Assembly (NCBI RefSeq): GCF_009759665.1
Contig: NZ_WQNE01000032.1
Location: 1 to 64,000, forward strand
From: Bradyrhizobium cajani
GTDB taxonomy: Bacteria > Pseudomonadota > Alphaproteobacteria > Rhizobiales > Xanthobacteraceae
DNA: 64,000 nt
Direction of reading: 5' to 3'
The translations under genes were made by a program, and so were the position numbers. This document shows positions 61,386 to 64,000 of the stretch, one piece after another. Position 1 is the stretch's first letter. Each line of letters begins with the position of its first letter. The notes below the pieces were generated by a model. It did not search any database. It was not told the DNA's origin and saw nothing but the letters and a program-made list of their open reading frames with translations.

Positions 61386-62479
61386 AGCACGGTGAGCCCG
61401 CGCTGCCGCAGTAGGATGCCGAGGAAGACCGGCGCGCCGACGGCTGCCGTCAGGATCCCGATCGGCATCTCCGCCGGCGCCACGATGGTGCGCGCCAGCG
61501 TGTCGGCGCCGACCATCAGGATCGCGCCGAGCAGCACCGAGGCCGGCAACAGCAGGCGATGCGCCGGCCCGATGATAAGGCGGAGCAGATGCGGCACCAC
61601 GATGCCGACGAAGCCGATGACACCGCTGACCGACACCGCGACGCCGGTCATGGCGGAGACCATGACGATCGAGATCCGCTTCAGGCGCTCGACATCGACG
61701 CCACCATGAAAGGCGTCGGCCTCGCCGAGCACCAGCAGATCGAGGCCGCGGGCGATGAGGGTGCAGGCGGCAAGCCCGATGATGAGGATCGGCGCGAGCA
61801 CGGCGGCCTTGGTCCAGGTCGCGCCGCTCATCGAGCCCAGCAGCCAGAATGTAATGTCGCGAAGCTGGCGATCGTCAGCGATAAACACCAGCAGGCCGAT
61901 GCCGGCATTGGCGATGGCGGTGATGGCGACGCCGGCGAGCAGGAAGATCGCGATCGACGTCCGCCCGGCGCGGCTGGAGATGCCGTAGAGGATCGCCGTC
62001 GTTGCCAGCGAGCCGGCGAAGGCTGCGAGCGGCAACAGCTCGGTCTGGAGGAAGCGGAACGCCTCGCCGAAGCGTGAATCGGTGAAGACGATCGCGCTGG
62101 CGGCCGCGAGCGCGCCACCGCTGGAAACGCCGACCAGCGCGGGATCGGCGAGCGGATTGCGAAACAGTCCCTGCATGATCGCGCCGGCTGCGGCGAGCAG
62201 GCCACCGACCATCGCGGTCGCTGCGATCCGGGGAATACGGATCGACCACAGCACGAGCTGGTCGCGCGCCGTCACCGCATCGGTGGTCGTGTTGCCGGCA
62301 AGGCCGAGGGCGGTGGGCAGCCGGGAGAGCGGAATGCCGGCAGCGCCGACGGTCAGCGCGACGATCGCGGTCGCCGCCAGCGCTGCGAGGAGCAGGGGAA
62401 TGGCAACCGATGCGGATCGCCGTCCCGTGCCGGCGTGTCGTCGCGGACTTCGCGTATCCGTCCCGATCGTCACGCTCAT
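61382..62479 (-). CDS. hmuU: heme ABC transporter permease (FecCD family)
   Basis: 365 residues, about 10 spans. GIPLSRLPTALGL, RIPRIAATAMVGGLLAAAGA and GFVGIVVPHLLRLIIGPAHR are characteristic. ATG 62479 overlaps the hmuT stop as ATGA, so translation is coupled. A longer frame upstream is within hmuT and is rejected. Confidence 0.95.
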   Translation of the reverse strand: MSVTIGTDTRSPRRHAGTGRRSASVAIPLLLAALAATAIVALTVGAAGIPLSRLPTALGLAGNTTTDAVTARDQLVLWSIRIPRIAATAMVGGLLAAAGAIMQGLFRNPLADPALVGVSSGGALAAASAIVFTDSRFGEAFRFLQTELLPLAAFAGSLATTAILYGISSRAGRTSIAIFLLAGVAITAIANAGIGLLVFIADDRQLRDITFWLLGSMSGATWTKAAVLAPILIIGLAACTLIARGLDLLVLGEADAFHGGVDVERLKRISIVMVSAMTGVAVSVSGVIGFVGIVVPHLLRLIIGPAHRLLLPASVLLGAILMVGADTLARTIVAPAEMPIGILTAAVGAPVFLGILLRQRGLTVL

Positions 62480-63426
62480 TGCCGGCAATTCGCCGCCGAC
62501 AAGGCCGACGTGAACGTGCTGCTTTCGGCCAATGCCGGATAGAGCTTGACCGAGAGATCGCGCGCCGCCGCCGCCGTGCGCGGCCCGAAGCCAAGCAGAT
62601 AGAGCCCATCCATCGTGATGAAGCTCTTGTTGGCCGCAACCGGCGTCAGTGCAAAGCCGGGATGGGTATACACCGCCTCGGCCTGGAGCGAGTCCTTGCC
62701 GCGCTCGATCGACAGCACGACGTCGGGCTTGGCCGCGACGATCGCCTCGTCGCCGATGATCTTGTAGCCGTCGTAATCGTCGACGGCATTGGCGGCGCCG
62801 GCGAGCTGGATGACCTCGTCGGCCGCGGTCTTGTGACCGGCGACCATGGCTCGCCCGTTCTGAAGCGACATCACGAACATCACGCGCACCGGCTTGGTCA
62901 CCTTGGCGCGCAGTGCGCGGAGCTGTGCGAGATCGGCGCCGACCGCGGTGCTCAGGCATTCGGCGCGCGCGTCGACGCCCATGGCGTGGCCGACCAGCTT
63001 GATCTTCTCGATCAGGCCGTCCTCGGAAAAGGTCTCGGGCACCAGCACCAGCGGCACCTTTGCGGTCTCCAGGATGTCCATGGTCTCGCGCGGGCCAGAT
63101 CCCTGGATCGCCAGGATCAGCGTGGGATTGAGGCCCAATACGCCCTCAGCCGAGATCTGGCGCATGTAGCCGACATTGGGTTTGTCGTGCAGCGCCGCTG
63201 CCGGATAGAGGCTCGTGGTGTCGACGCCGACCAGCCGGCTCTCGAGCCCGAGCGCATACAGGATCTCGGTGATGGCGCCGCCGATCGAGACCGTGCGCGC
63301 GAAGTCGGCAACAGTGACATCACGGTTGCGGGCGTCATGCACCGTGATGCCGGCGGCGTGCGCGGTGGACGCGAGCGCGATCGTGCCGGAAAGCAGGAGA
63401 CCTGGGAGGGTGCGACAAAATGTCAT
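62476..63426 (-). CDS. hmuT: heme-binding periplasmic protein
   Basis: 316 residues with a signal peptide to about 24. It is a class III binding protein of the cobalamin/heme type. Tyr87 in NVGYMRQISAEG is the likely axial heme ligand, as in ShuT-type proteins. First structural gene of the minus-strand uptake operon, six bases after hemP. Confidence 0.95.
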   Translation of the reverse strand: MTFCRTLPGLLLSGTIALASTAHAAGITVHDARNRDVTVADFARTVSIGGAITEILYALGLESRLVGVDTTSLYPAAALHDKPNVGYMRQISAEGVLGLNPTLILAIQGSGPRETMDILETAKVPLVLVPETFSEDGLIEKIKLVGHAMGVDARAECLSTAVGADLAQLRALRAKVTKPVRVMFVMSLQNGRAMVAGHKTAADEVIQLAGAANAVDDYDGYKIIGDEAIVAAKPDVVLSIERGKDSLQAEAVYTHPGFALTPVAANKSFITMDGLYLLGFGPRTAAAARDLSVKLYPALAESSTFTSALSAANCRQ

Positions 63427-63432
63427 TGCGGT

Positions 63433-63639
63433 TCACTTCGTCAGGATCAGCTTGTTTTGCGACGTCAGGCGCAGGCGATAGGCGTCCTCGCCATGCGCGA
63501 TGATGATCTCGCGCTCGGCCGCGAACAGCTCGCGGCTGTCGATCCGGCTCCCTCGCATGGTGAGGGTTCTCGTTGTTGCAGAAGGGCTTCCTGCCGGCCC
63601 TGCCGCGCCGTCGCTACTGTCTCCGGACGTTGCTGACAT
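63433..63639 (-). CDS. hemP: hemin uptake protein HemP/HmuP
   Basis: 68 residues. The conserved end RIDSRELFAAEREIIIAHG, then YRLRLTSQNKLILTK, is the HemP family. In Bradyrhizobium the homolog HmuP is needed to activate the receptor gene hmuR, so it acts as a regulator. The N-terminal 30 residues are Ser/Gly-rich and the start codon has no clear ribosome-binding site. Confidence 0.93.
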   Translation of the reverse strand: MSATSGDSSDGAAGPAGSPSATTRTLTMRGSRIDSRELFAAEREIIIAHGEDAYRLRLTSQNKLILTK

Positions 63640-63902
63640 TGTTGGTGTGATGCGCTTTCAAGATTTCAGATGCGTCCTGCTTGTATAAGCGCCGCGAAGG
63701 GCATTCCAACGGCGGCAATTTACAATCGATATAAACTGCAACCTTGTGACATTGACCGTCAGAGTGTTGCCACGTAACCAATTGTGGCAGCGGGGTGACT
63801 TGCCCGCGTGTTGAGATAATCAGCCAGCCAGTCGTTCGCGTTGCGAACGCACGCCAGCCAAACGACTCCAAGAACTGAAGTGAAGTGCAGGCTGGGGCTG
63901 AT
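63640..63902. promoter_or_regulatory. divergent promoter region between hemP and the heme receptor gene
   Basis: It contains two inverted repeats: TGCCAC-N10-GTGGCA (63768-63789) and GTTCGC-GTT-GCGAAC (63834-63848). The second is 55-69 bases before the receptor start. A reverse open frame (63614-63871) overlaps hemP and is probably not a gene. No clear TTAGAA-type ICE is visible. Confidence 0.5.
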
Positions 63903-64000
63903 ATGGCTGACGGGGCTAGGTATTCGCGCGCCCTGATTTTAGGCGCGTCGGTGGTTTCAATCGCGTCGTTGATGACGGAGAGCGGTGTTGCGCAGACCGC
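63903..64000 (+). CDS. hmuR: probable TonB-dependent heme receptor, 5' end only
   Basis: Open from ATG 63903 to the right edge, 32 codons (MADGARYSRALILGASVVSI ... MTESGVAQT). This is a signal peptide ending near VAQT. The receptor hmuR is the expected divergent neighbour of hemP-hmuTUV, so the assignment is by position; no receptor domain is visible in the window. Confidence 0.6.
   Translation, partial: MADGARYSRALILGASVVSIASLMTESGVAQT

Noticed and set aside
63614..63871. 85-codon reverse frame upstream of hemP
   Set aside because: Overlaps hemP by 26 bases, covers the divergent promoter, no ribosome-binding site or family.

Overview
The window looks like a stretch of chromosome from a Bradyrhizobium-type alphaproteobacterium. 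It is GC-rich with dense coding. It carries nirK-nirV, nnrR and nnrS, an hmuTUV/hemP heme-uptake locus, a split pntAA/pntAB/pntB transhydrogenase, a GapR (DUF2312) nucleoid protein and an aa3-type oxidase subunit IV. The intergenic palindromic repeats (AGCATGATCCGGA type and others) are of a kind familiar from Bradyrhizobium. I saw no tRNA, rRNA, CRISPR array, insertion sequence or prophage, so this reads as core chromosome rather than an island.

Layout. 1-12 kb: small conserved proteins (DUF1036, DUF1244, GapR, DUF1801), a class III cyclase fused to TolB-like and TPR parts, two cell-wall enzymes (M15/DUF882 peptidase and YcbB-type L,D-transpeptidase), an orphan sigma-54 response regulator and an M3 oligopeptidase. 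12-24 kb: a membrane-embedded patatin, oxidase subunit IV, the transhydrogenase operon, an alpha/beta hydrolase, two cation/proton antiporters, a cupin and two envelope proteins. 24-36 kb: rpsU, aqpZ, purEK, two c-di-GMP proteins, several small proteins (two of family DUF465), an L-2-hydroxyglutarate-oxidase-like enzyme, glpD and a ParE-type toxin-antitoxin pair. 36-49 kb: three ABC transporters, each missing a component (potGHI without a binding protein, a sugar-type binding protein plus two permeases without an ATPase, and ferric fbpAB without fbpC), with an AsmA protein and scoAB between them.

49-57 kb is the most coherent block, a low-oxygen/denitrification cluster: nirK-nirV, a copper-chaperone operon, hemN, a DUF1858 protein, nnrR and nnrS. 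Four FNR/FixK-type boxes of the form TTGCG-N4-CGCAA (one imperfect) sit at its promoters. It suggests coordinated nitrite reductase synthesis, copper delivery, anaerobic heme synthesis and NO-responsive control. 57-64 kb has an AraC regulator with clear direct repeats upstream, a FixJ-like regulator with Glu in place of the phosphoacceptor Asp, a DUF4139/4140 protein, and heme uptake (hmuTUV, hemP, and the first codons of a probable hmuR receptor at the right edge).

No wholly new multi-gene system stands out. The best leads are a strongly structured leader before the DUF1244 gene, the divergent pair of FixK boxes serving hemN and a small copper-chaperone operon, the phosphomimetic FixJ-like regulator, a candidate SOS-controlled 72-residue protein, and a patatin whose catalytic residues are separated by about eight membrane spans.
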